The notes under the pieces were generated by a model. That model was not told the DNA's origin and searched no databases. It saw only the letters and a program-made list of their open reading frames with translations. A DNA stretch of 8,285 bases, taken from the NCBI GenBank assembly GCA_004144935.1, contig SDZP01000146.1:1-8285 (forward strand), read 5' to 3'. The translations under genes and the position numbers were made by a program. The DNA comes from Caulobacteraceae bacterium (lineage in GTDB: Bacteria > Pseudomonadota > Alphaproteobacteria > Caulobacterales > Caulobacteraceae). Shown here one piece after another: positions 1 to 5,676 of this stretch (positions are counted from its first letter, which is position 1; the number at the start of each line of letters is the position of its first letter).

Positions 1-1193
1 ACCTCGACCACCGCCGGCGTTCCGGCCGGGGCGGCGACGTTTTCATAAGAGACCCCGGCCGAGGCCAGCGCCGACTTGGCCACGTCGCAGCTGCCCGTAA
101 AGGCCGTCTTGCCGACCGGATCGAACTGGAAGGCGCAGGACGCCGGGTCGGCCACCACCCGCACCGGGGCGCTGTCCGTCGCCGCGGCCAGGGCCGGGTT
201 GGCCGCCACGGTCAGGGCCTTGAACAGCGGGAAGATGGTCAGGGCCGCGATCAGGCACCCCGCCAGGATGACCGGCTTGCGGCCCACTTTGTCCGACAGC
301 CAGCCGAAGACGATGAAGAACGGCGTCGCCATCAGGAGCGCGATCGCCACCAGGGTGTTGGTCAGCGGCCCGTCGACCTTCAGCGTCTTCTCGAGGAAGA
401 ACAGGGCGTAGAACTGCCCCGCGTACCAGACCACCGCCTGGCCCGCCGTCAGCCCGACCAGCGCCAGCACCACCAGCTTCAGGTTCCGGCCGTCGGCGAA
501 GGCTTCGCGGAGCGGCTTTTTCGCCGCCCGCCCCTCGTCGACCATCTTCTGGAACACCGGGCTTTCGTTGAGCCGCAGCCGAATCCACAGGGAGAGGCCT
601 AGTAGCAGGATCGAAGCCAGGAACGGAATCCGCCAGCCCCAGTCGGCGAAGGCGTCCTCTCCCGTTTGAGCGCGCACCCCCAGGATGACGATCAGCGACA
701 GGAACAGTCCGAGCGTCGCCGTCGTCTGGATGAAGCTGGTGTAAAGCCCCCGCCGCCCCGGCGGCGCGTGCTCGGCCACATAGGTCGCCGCCCCGCCGTA
801 CTCGCCGCCCAGCGCCAGCCCCTGGACCAGCCGCATCGCCACCAGCAGGATCGGCGCCGCCACCCCGATGCTCGCATAGCTCGGCAACAGCCCGACCACG
901 AAGGTCGAGCCGCCCATCAGCAGCATGGTGACCAGGAAGGTGTTCTTGCGCCCCCACAGATCGCCCAGCCGCCCGAACACCACGGCCCCGAACGGCCGCA
1001 CGAAGAACCCCGCCGCGAACGCCATCAGCGCCAGAATGTAGCCGGTGGTCTCGTTGACCCCGCTGAAGAAGTGCTTGGAGATGAACCCGGCCAGCGAGCC
1101 GTAGAGGTAGAAGTCGTACCATTCGAAGATGGTCCCGGCCGAGGCCCCGCCGATGACCATGACATGGCCGCCGCGCTGCTGTTCCTGGCTCAT
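1..1193 (-). CDS. MFS transporter, metabolite:H+ symporter (MHS) type, 3' end missing
   Basis: An inner-membrane secondary transporter of the MHS branch of the major facilitator superfamily (relatives include KgtP, ProP and ShiA), expected to import a small organic acid or osmolyte with protons; the substrate cannot be read from sequence. Seen here: 397 codons starting MSQEQQRGGH. GTIFEWYDFYLYG lies at about 20-32. The MFS loop signature GRLGDLWGRK is at 74-83 and is echoed by GWLSDKVGRK at 297-306, between the two halves of the fold. RLVQGLALGGEYGG (121-134) is typical of MHS proteins. After the segment at about 307-330 a polar stretch with two cysteines (C353, C369) begins, an insertion seen in longer MHS-like proteins of 500-plus residues. 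The start is supported by GGGGAG (1205-1200) six bases upstream. The gene is divergent from yebC, and its C-terminal part runs off the left edge. Family confidence is high. Confidence 0.93.
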   Translation of the reverse strand, partial: MSQEQQRGGHVMVIGGASAGTIFEWYDFYLYGSLAGFISKHFFSGVNETTGYILALMAFAAGFFVRPFGAVVFGRLGDLWGRKNTFLVTMLLMGGSTFVVGLLPSYASIGVAAPILLVAMRLVQGLALGGEYGGAATYVAEHAPPGRRGLYTSFIQTTATLGLFLSLIVILGVRAQTGEDAFADWGWRIPFLASILLLGLSLWIRLRLNESPVFQKMVDEGRAAKKPLREAFADGRNLKLVVLALVGLTAGQAVVWYAGQFYALFFLEKTLKVDGPLTNTLVAIALLMATPFFIVFGWLSDKVGRKPVILAGCLIAALTIFPLFKALTVAANPALAAATDSAPVRVVADPASCAFQFDPVGKTAFTGSCDVAKSALASAGVSYENVAAPAGTPAVVE

Positions 1194-1241
1194 CCCCGTC
1201 TCCCCGTGTTTCGCGCAAGGCTAGACCGAAACCGCCGCCAG

Positions 1242-1270
1242 ATGACAGCGCCGCCTGCGGACGCTAGAAC
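1242..1270 (+). promoter_or_regulatory. Candidate sigma-73-type promoter for yebC
   Basis: The -10 element GCTAGAAC (1263-1270) matches every specified base of the Caulobacter housekeeping consensus GCTANAWC. ATGACAG (1242-1248) matches TTGACGS at 5 of 7 positions, and the 14-base spacer is within the usual 11-14. Transcription would start near 1277, giving a leader of about 30 bases before the yebC ATG. The site lies in the gap between the divergent transporter gene and yebC. The consensus is recalled knowledge; the match is read directly from the sequence. Confidence 0.55.
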
Positions 1271-1307
1271 CCCCGTCCCGATTTCATGTCCAGACAGAAG
1301 ACCGACC

Positions 1308-2051
1308 ATGGCCGGCCACTCAAAATTCAAGAACATCATGCACCGCAAGGGCCGCGCCGACGCCGCCCGGTCCAAGCTGTTCTCCAAACTCTCCCGCGAG
1401 ATCACCGTGGCGGCCAAGACCGGCCTGCCCGACCCGGCCATGAACCCGCGCCTGCGCCTGGCGGTCAACAACGCCAAGGCCGAGAGCCTGCCCAAGGACG
1501 TCATCGAGCGGGCCATCAAGAAGGGCCAGGGCGGCGACGCTGAAAGCTATGACGAGATCCGCTACGAGGGCTTCGGCCCCGGCGGCGTCGGCGTCATCGT
1601 CGAGGCCCTGACCGACAACAAGAACCGCGCCGCCGCCAATGTCCGCTCGATCTTCGCCAAGAACGGCGGGGCCCTGGGCGAGACCGGCTCGGTGGCCTTC
1701 ATGTTCGACCGCATGGGCCAGATCACCTATCCCGCCTCGGCCGGCAGCGAGGACGCGGTCATGGAAGCGGCTATCGAGGCCGGCGCCGAGGACGTGGAGT
1801 CCGACGAGGAGAGCCACGTCATCTGGACGGCCTTCGAGGACCTCAACGCGGTCATCGACGCCCTGGCCGCCCAGCTTGGCGACCCCAAGACCACCGCAAT
1901 CACCTGGCGGCCCAAGTCCCTCACCCCGGTCGAGGGCGACGCCGTGGCGACGATCATGAAGCTGATCGACACCCTCGACGACGAGGACGACGTCCAGAAC
2001 GTCTACGCCAACTTCGACATCAGCGACGAGGACCTGGCGAAGCTGGGGTAG
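1308..2051 (+). CDS. yebC: YebC/PmpR family translation or transcription factor
   Basis: A cytoplasmic protein of the YebC/PmpR/TACO1 family. Members were first described as DNA-binding regulators; more recent work links some of them to ribosomes and to relief of stalling at proline-rich stretches. Seen here: 247 residues, the family's usual length. The N-terminal signature is MAGHSKFKNIMHRKGRADAA with RSKLFSKLSREI following, then PKDVIERAIKKG (62-73), YEGFGPGGVGVIVEALTDN (86-104), LGETGSVAFMF (113-123) and the C-terminal DVQNVYANFD (228-237). The reading frame is open far upstream (from 666), but the conserved N-terminus fixes the start at ATG 1308, behind a weak AGAAGA. yebC is commonly found next to ruvC; here an mgtC-like gene lies between them. 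Which biochemical role applies in this organism is not shown by the sequence. Confidence 0.96.
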   Translation: MAGHSKFKNIMHRKGRADAARSKLFSKLSREITVAAKTGLPDPAMNPRLRLAVNNAKAESLPKDVIERAIKKGQGGDAESYDEIRYEGFGPGGVGVIVEALTDNKNRAAANVRSIFAKNGGALGETGSVAFMFDRMGQITYPASAGSEDAVMEAAIEAGAEDVESDEESHVIWTAFEDLNAVIDALAAQLGDPKTTAITWRPKSLTPVEGDAVATIMKLIDTLDDEDDVQNVYANFDISDEDLAKLG

Positions 2052-2057
2052 GGCACA

Positions 2058-2083
2058 ACTCCCTTCCCCCCTCGAGGAGGAGG
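2058..2083. repeat. Short hairpin repeat after yebC
   Basis: ACTCCCTTCCCCCCT followed by a G/A-rich half (CGAGGAGGAGGG) can fold on itself imperfectly around CCTCGAGG. Its first half matches the element at 2944-2969 with one substitution in 15 bases, so both look like copies of one dispersed intergenic repeat. It begins seven bases after the yebC stop. It has no T-run, so it is a poor intrinsic terminator, although a hairpin in the 3' end of the message is plausible. Confidence 0.5.
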
Positions 2084-2198
2084 GCTTACTACCGAGCTCC
2101 TGTTTTTCCGCCGCGCCATACTCGGCCACGCGCACCTCAACCCCTTCAAACCACAAAACTATTCCCATCTTTCGCGAACGGGTGAATGATCCGCTCCC

Positions 2199-2205
2199 GG
2201 AGGGG
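2199..2205 (+). promoter_or_regulatory. Ribosome binding site that sets the mgtC-like start
   Basis: GGAGGGG lies six bases before ATG 2212. The alternative in-frame ATG at 2182 has no comparable site, so the shorter protein beginning MDFLDARVFH is preferred. Confidence 0.75.
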
Positions 2206-2211
2206 TTTGCA

Positions 2212-2922
2212 ATGGATTTTCTCGACGCTCGGGTCTTTCATCCCGAGTATTTTCTGCCACTCATCGCCGCCCTGATCGCCGGCAGCCTGATCGGCGTCGA
2301 GCGCGGCCATCGCGGCCAGCCGGCCGGGTTCCGCACCCACGCCCTGCTCTGCCTGACCAGCGCCATGCTGATGGTCGCCGCCAACCACCAGATCGCCTGG
2401 GTCGGCGGCGGCACGCCGCATGACGTCATCCGCATCGATCCGGTCCGCATGAGCCACGGCATCCTGACCGGCGTCGGCTTCCTGGGCGGCGGGGTCATCT
2501 TCCGCGAGGGCTTCACCGTCCACGGCCTGACCACGGCGGCCTCGATCTGGATCACCTCGGCGCTCGGCATCCTCTACGGCGTCGGCTTCTGGAGCGTGGC
2601 CATCGCCGGCACCGTGCTGGCCCTGGTCATCCTCAACACCTTCCGCCTGATCGACCGCGTCCTGCCGCAACAGGCGCTGGCCGAAGTCACTATCCGCTAT
2701 GCCCGCGACTCGGCGCCCAACACCGCCGAACTGCGCCGCCAGATCCTCGAACTGGGCCTGGACCCCGCCCCCTTCAGCCACCGCCTGATGAAGAAGGGCA
2801 GCCTGATCGAACACGGCGCCACGGTCCGCGCCAAGAGCCGCGAGAAGCTGGACGAACTGGCCGCGATGCTGCGCGCCAACCGCAATGTCGTGGAATTCGA
2901 GATCGCGCCGAGGAATCACTGA
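2212..2922 (+). CDS. MgtC/SapB family inner-membrane protein
   Basis: An integral membrane protein of the MgtC/SapB family. In pathogens MgtC supports growth at low Mg2+ and dampens the F-type ATP synthase; many family members in free-living bacteria have no assigned role. Seen here: 236 residues. The N-terminal membrane domain opens with YFLPLIAALIAGSLIGVERG (13-32), then RGQPAGFRTHALLCL (34-48), the family's conserved R-G-x-P-A-G-x-R-T-H block. GVGFLGGGVIFREG (87-100) and GLTTAASIWITSALGI (105-120) match the later conserved helices, and a further hydrophobic segment is at about 125-145. The soluble C-terminal part (about 150-236) looks like the small ACT-like domain found in longer MgtC proteins. 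It sits between yebC and ruvC, with hairpin repeats on each side, and probably forms its own unit or a loose part of the yebC unit. The name MgtC itself is not assigned because function differs within the family. Confidence 0.92.
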   Translation: MDFLDARVFHPEYFLPLIAALIAGSLIGVERGHRGQPAGFRTHALLCLTSAMLMVAANHQIAWVGGGTPHDVIRIDPVRMSHGILTGVGFLGGGVIFREGFTVHGLTTAASIWITSALGILYGVGFWSVAIAGTVLALVILNTFRLIDRVLPQQALAEVTIRYARDSAPNTAELRRQILELGLDPAPFSHRLMKKGSLIEHGATVRAKSREKLDELAAMLRANRNVVEFEIAPRNH

Positions 2923-2943
2923 CGCCCGAGGTCAACCTCAAGA

Positions 2944-2969
2944 CTCCCTTCTCCCCTAGCGGGAGAAGG
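2944..2969. repeat. Short hairpin repeat between the mgtC-like gene and ruvC
   Basis: CCTTCTCCC (2947-2955) and GGGAGAAGG (2961-2969) form a perfect 9-bp stem with the 5-base loop CTAGC. The sequence is related to the element at 2058-2083. I recall similar CTTCTCCC/GGGAGAAG hairpins scattered between genes in Caulobacteraceae. There is no T-run, but it may stabilise or punctuate the mgtC-like transcript. Confidence 0.6.
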
Positions 2970-3009
2970 TGGCCCCGAGCCGACCTTGGCGCAGCAGGCC
3001 CTTTACCAC

Positions 3010-3024
3010 GTTTGCACTTTCTTC
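3010..3024 (+). promoter_or_regulatory. Candidate degenerate LexA (SOS) box before ruvC
   Basis: GTTT, seven bases, then CTTC (3010-3024) matches six of eight specified positions of the alphaproteobacterial LexA box GTTC-N7-GTTC. It lies 27 bases before the ruvC ATG, where a repressor could block the promoter. ruv genes are SOS-controlled in many bacteria. With two mismatches, the call rests mostly on position and context. Confidence 0.3.
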
Positions 3025-3041
3025 AGACTCGTCGCCAATGT

Positions 3042-3046
3042 AGGGA
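3042..3046 (+). promoter_or_regulatory. Ribosome binding site that sets the ruvC start
   Basis: AGGGA lies five bases before ATG 3052. It supports the protein beginning MANTIRILGLDPG over the longer in-frame reading from 2986, whose extra residues have no counterpart in RuvC. Confidence 0.7.
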
Positions 3047-3051
3047 AACAT

Positions 3052-3591
3052 ATGGCGAACACGATCCGCATCCTCGGGCTCGATCCGGGCCTTCGCAAGA
3101 CCGGCTGGGGCGTCGTCGACGTCGAGGGCTCCCGGCTGGGCTGGGTCGCGCACGGGGTCATCGCGCCGGACGACAAGGCCGCCTTCTCCGACCGCCTGCT
3201 GGCCCTGTTCGAGGGGGTCAGCGCCGTCATCGACACCTATGGGCCGCATGAGGCGGCCGTCGAGGAGACCTTCCTCAACACCAACGCCCAGTCGACCCTC
3301 AAGCTCGGCCACGCCCGCGCCGCCGCCATGATCCCGCCGGCCCGGGCCGGTCTGGTAGTCGCCGAATATTCGGCCAAGGAGGTCAAGAAGTCGGTGGTCG
3401 GCACCGGCGGGGCCGACAAGGACCAGGTCGCCTACATGATCGCCCGGCTGCTGCCCACGGCCGGCGGCCCGACCGCCGACTGCGCCGACGCCCTGGCCGT
3501 CGCCATCGCCCACGCCCATGCCCGCAAGGCCCGCGCCATCGGCCAGATCACCCACCACAGCCTGCGCAAAGCGCTGGGAAGAGTGGCATGA
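3052..3591 (+). CDS. ruvC: Holliday junction resolvase RuvC
   Basis: A dimeric, Mg2+-dependent endonuclease that nicks two opposing strands of a Holliday junction held by RuvAB, producing ligatable products at the end of recombinational repair. Seen here: 179 residues, close to the usual length. The RNase H-like active site is complete: D11 in LGLDPGLRKTGWGVVD, E71 in AAVEETF, and D143 and D146 in TADCADALAVAIAHAHARK, corresponding to E. coli D7, E66, D138 and D141. The central LNTNAQSTLKLGHARAAAM (75-93) is the conserved substrate-facing region. The stop codon overlaps the ruvA start as ATGA (3588-3591), which suggests translational coupling. A candidate LexA box lies just upstream. Identification is secure. 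Confidence 0.97.
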   Translation: MANTIRILGLDPGLRKTGWGVVDVEGSRLGWVAHGVIAPDDKAAFSDRLLALFEGVSAVIDTYGPHEAAVEETFLNTNAQSTLKLGHARAAAMIPPARAGLVVAEYSAKEVKKSVVGTGGADKDQVAYMIARLLPTAGGPTADCADALAVAIAHAHARKARAIGQITHHSLRKALGRVA

Positions 3592-4199
3592 TCGGCCGGC
3601 TGCGCGGCATCGTCGCCGAGATCGGCGAGGACGAGTGCCTGATCGACGTCGGCGGGGTCGGCTACGTCGTCCGCTGCGGGGCCCGCACGCTCAGCCGCCT
3701 GCCGCCGGTCGGCGACGAGACGGTGCTGCATACCGAGAACCCCTGGAGCGAGCAGATCGGCCCGCAGCTCTACGGCTTCCTGGCCCGTGACGAACGCCGC
3801 GCCTTCGTTCTGCTGCGCGCCATCCAGGGGGTCGGGCCCAAGGCAGCCATGGCCGTACTCGACGTCGCCTCCCCGGCCGAACTGGCCGGCGCCATCGCCC
3901 GCGACGACAAGGCCCTGATCGGCCGCGCCAATGGCGTCGGGCCAAAACTCGCCCAGCGCATCGTCACCGAACTGAAGGACAAGCCGATCAGCGACGGCCC
4001 CGCCATCTTCGCCCCGACCGGCCCGTCCGCCCGCACCGTGGCCCCGAGCGCCGCCGGCGAGGCGGTTTCGGCCTTGATGGGCCTGGGCGTCGCCGAGCCG
4101 ATGGCGCGGCGGGTAATCGAGCAGGCGCATCTGCGGCTGGGCGAGGACGCGGATGTCTCGGCCCTGATCAAGGCCGGCCTGCAGGAGTTGGGGCGGTGA
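3588..4199 (+). CDS. ruvA: Holliday junction branch migration protein RuvA
   Basis: Forms tetramers that hold the Holliday junction in a square-planar shape and load RuvB rings on two arms. Seen here: 203 residues. The N-terminal OB-fold begins MIGRLRG and includes DVGGVGYVV (20-28). Two helix-hairpin-helix motifs follow, IQGVGPKAAMAVLD (79-92) and ANGVGPKLAQRIVTEL (114-129). A flexible Pro/Ala-rich linker (about 132-155) joins the C-terminal RuvB-binding domain (EAVSALMGLGVAEPMARRVI and onward). At the acidic pin that keeps junction strands apart (E. coli E55-D56), the aligned residues are E55-Q56, one acid instead of two, and the loop before LYGF is one residue longer; this alignment was done by eye. 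The gene starts within the ruvC stop codon. Confidence 0.97.
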   Translation: MIGRLRGIVAEIGEDECLIDVGGVGYVVRCGARTLSRLPPVGDETVLHTENPWSEQIGPQLYGFLARDERRAFVLLRAIQGVGPKAAMAVLDVASPAELAGAIARDDKALIGRANGVGPKLAQRIVTELKDKPISDGPAIFAPTGPSARTVAPSAAGEAVSALMGLGVAEPMARRVIEQAHLRLGEDADVSALIKAGLQELGR

Positions 4200-4213
4200 G
4201 TTTCCACTCCACT

Positions 4214-4336
4214 CCGCTCATCCCGGCGAATGCCGGGACCCATTTCGTAAGGCTGGGCCGCCCGACGGTTATCTCGGACCTGCCTGCCCCGTCCGCACTC
4301 TATGAAATGGGTCCCGGCATTCGCCGGGATGAGCGG
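4214..4336. repeat. Paired palindromic repeat element (BIME/REP-like) between ruvA and ruvB
   Basis: Bases 4214-4246 and 4304-4336 are perfect 33-bp inverted copies, separated by a 57-base centre. Each arm contains its own palindrome: TCCCGGC, the loop GAAT, then GCCGGGA. The unit can therefore fold as two small hairpins or one long cruciform or hairpin. I recall the core (TCATCCCGGCGAATGCCGGG) as a dispersed repeat in many alphaproteobacterial genomes. It lies wholly between the ruvA stop and the ruvB start, inside the operon, and would appear in the ruv transcript. No transposase is nearby. Confidence 0.9.
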
Positions 4337-4372
4337 TGGAGGGGTGCAGCGCCCGTCCTGCAAAGCTCCGCC

Positions 4373-4377
4373 AGGAG
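4373..4377 (+). promoter_or_regulatory. Ribosome binding site that sets the ruvB start
   Basis: AGGAG lies nine bases before ATG 4387 and supports MTRIVSPDQA as the N-terminus. The longer in-frame reading from GTG 4336 would begin inside the repeat arm and adds residues unlike RuvB. Confidence 0.65.
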
Positions 4378-4386
4378 CGAAGCAGG

Positions 4387-5430
4387 ATGACCCGCATCGT
4401 CTCCCCCGACCAAGCGCCGGCCGAGACCCCCGACAAGGCCATGCGGCCCCAGACCCTGGCCGAGTTCGTCGGCCAGCAGGGGGCCAAGGCCAACCTCAAG
4501 GTCTTCATCGACGCCGCCCGCAATCGCGGCGAGCCGCTCGACCACGTCCTGCTGTTCGGCCCGCCGGGCCTCGGCAAGACCACCCTGGCCCAGATCGTCG
4601 CCCGTGAGCTTGGCGTCAACTTCCGCGCCACCAGCGGGCCGGTGCTGGCCAAGGCCGGCGACCTGGCCGCCATCCTGACAAACCTCGAGCCCAACGACGT
4701 GCTGTTCATCGACGAGATTCACCGCCTGTCGTCGAGCGTCGAGGAAATCCTCTATCCGGCCATGGAGGACCAGGTCCTCGACCTGATCATCGGCGAGGGC
4801 CCCTCGGCCCGCTCGATCCGCATCGACCTGGCCCCCTTCACCCTGGTCGCCGCCACCACCCGCGCCGGCCTGCTGGCCACCCCCCTGCGCGACCGCTTTG
4901 GCATCCCCATCCGGCTGGAGTTCTACACCCAGGCCGAACTGAAGCTGGTCATCGACCACGCCTCCCGGAAGATGGGCATCAAGGTCAGCGACGACGGCGC
5001 CGCCGAGATCGCCGCCCGCTCGCGGGGCACGCCACGGGTCGCGGGTCGCCTGCTGCGCCGGGTCCGCGACTTCGCCGCCGCCGACGGGGCCGAGGTGATA
5101 GACCGGAAGCACGCCGCCCGCGCCCTGGCCCGGCTGGAGGTCGACGAGCACGGTCTCGACAGCCTCGACCGCCGCTACCTGCGGGCCCTGATCGAGCACT
5201 ACAACGGCGGCCCGGCCGGAGTGGAGACCCTGGCCTACGCCATCGCCGAGGCCCGCGACGCCGTCGAGGACGTCATCGAGCCCTATCTGATGCAGCAGGG
5301 CTTCATCCAGCGCACCCCGCGCGGCCGCGTGGCCTGCGGCAAGGCCTATCTGCATCTTGGGCTGGCTGAGCCGCCCACCCCGCCAGGACCGGTTCCGAAG
5401 GCGCAGGGGACCCTGTTCGGGGAAGAATAA
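4387..5430 (+). CDS. ruvB: Holliday junction branch migration ATPase RuvB
   Basis: A hexameric AAA+ motor that pumps DNA through the RuvA-held junction. Seen here: 347 residues, slightly longer than typical. The sequence opens into RPQTLAEFVGQ (20-30). Walker A is GPPGLGKTT (58-66), Walker B is VLFIDE (105-110) followed by IHRL, sensor 1 is AATTRAG (155-161), the arginine-finger region is LRDRFG (167-172), and sensor 2 lies in RGTPRVAGRLLRR with R217. A winged-helix DNA-binding domain occupies about 255-327 and includes QQGFIQRTPRGRV. After it comes a short proline-rich tail ending QGTLFGEE; QGTLF (340-344) resembles a beta sliding-clamp-binding motif, which is an inference. It is the third gene of the ruv operon but is separated from ruvA by 187 bases holding the paired repeat. 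All ATPase residues appear intact. Confidence 0.97.
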   Translation: MTRIVSPDQAPAETPDKAMRPQTLAEFVGQQGAKANLKVFIDAARNRGEPLDHVLLFGPPGLGKTTLAQIVARELGVNFRATSGPVLAKAGDLAAILTNLEPNDVLFIDEIHRLSSSVEEILYPAMEDQVLDLIIGEGPSARSIRIDLAPFTLVAATTRAGLLATPLRDRFGIPIRLEFYTQAELKLVIDHASRKMGIKVSDDGAAEIAARSRGTPRVAGRLLRRVRDFAAADGAEVIDRKHAARALARLEVDEHGLDSLDRRYLRALIEHYNGGPAGVETLAYAIAEARDAVEDVIEPYLMQQGFIQRTPRGRVACGKAYLHLGLAEPPTPPGPVPKAQGTLFGEE

Positions 5431-5438
5431 GGGCAAAG

Positions 5439-5503
5439 GTCCAGGCGCTTCCGACGGGCGGTTAGCGCCCGCGGAGGCGAGAGCGGAGCATCGCGCGCTG
5501 GAC
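5439..5503 (+). repeat. Structured element downstream of ruvB
   Basis: GTCCAG-GCGC (5439-5448) pairs with GCGC-G-CTGGAC (5493-5503) with one bulged G. Inside is a perfect 6-bp hairpin, CGGGCG-GTTAG-CGCCCG (5455-5471). The layout suggests a folded RNA or a dispersed intergenic repeat nine bases after the ruvB stop; I have an uncertain memory of similar sequence recurring in Caulobacteraceae genomes. It has no T-run, so it is not a classical intrinsic terminator, though it could mark the 3' end of the ruv message. Confidence 0.45.
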
Positions 5504-5666
5504 GTCTGGCCGGAGCTCGGGCGCCGCCGTCGCGGCTTGTGCTTAAAACCCATAATGGGCTATTCAACCCCCGCCGGTAGGGGAACTTCGTCACGCCGTT
5601 CCGATTGTAGCGGATCAGGTCGTCTCGAGTTTGTGTCATTTCTCCCTTCCTCCCCGCCCTGATCCC
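5504..5666. other. Gap between the ruv unit and the next gene
   Basis: No convincing plus-strand gene is present. Bases 5537-5640 are roughly half G+C by my count, lower than the surrounding genes. CATAAT (5551-5556) resembles a -10 box but has no -35 partner at a suitable distance. On the minus strand an open frame starts at ATG 5639 (MTQTRDDLIRYNRNGVTKFP), behind AGGA eight bases upstream, and runs into the ruvB 3' end at 5346. Its first 30 or so codons use A/T-richer codons than the neighbours. I do not recognise the protein, and it may be a chance frame or a remnant. Confidence 0.35.
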
Positions 5667-5670
5667 GGAG
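5667..5670 (+). promoter_or_regulatory. Possible ribosome binding site for a non-canonical CTG start
   Basis: GGAG lies six bases before CTG 5677. It is the only well-placed site upstream of the conserved-looking N-terminal region of the following gene. Confidence 0.35.
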
Positions 5671-5676
5671 ACGCGT

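Noticed and set aside
43..1218. A 391-residue minus-strand frame overlapping the transporter
   Set aside because: It is a frame-shifted shadow rich in Arg/Gly/Ala with no family match; the adjacent frame starting at 1193 gives a clear MFS protein.
666..1307. Upstream in-frame extension of yebC
   Set aside because: It is antisense to the transporter gene, has biased Gln/Arg/Pro composition, and the YebC N-terminus is clearly MAGHSKF.
2066..2081. Intrinsic terminator after yebC
   Set aside because: The stem has mismatches and no T-run follows within the usual distance; TTTTT at about 2103-2107 is too far away.
1320..2168. A 282-residue frame antisense to yebC beginning MGIVLWFEGVEV
   Set aside because: No good ribosome site and mostly antisense to a conserved gene; the remaining residues give no recognisable protein.
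2942..3030. Two GANTC methylation sites (2942-2946 and 3026-3030) upstream of ruvC as a cell-cycle switch
   Set aside because: GANTC also occurs at several other places in the window, including inside genes, so this pair alone does not support methylation-based control.
4214..4336. Insertion sequence or CRISPR-like array at the ruvA-ruvB repeat
   Set aside because: Only two inverted arms with a 57-base centre, no transposase, no target-site duplication I could see, and no regularly spaced direct repeats.
4300..5553. A 417-residue open frame antisense to ruvB
   Set aside because: Long antisense frames are expected at this G+C content; the predicted protein is low-complexity Gly/Asp/Val-rich, while the plus strand encodes intact RuvB motifs.
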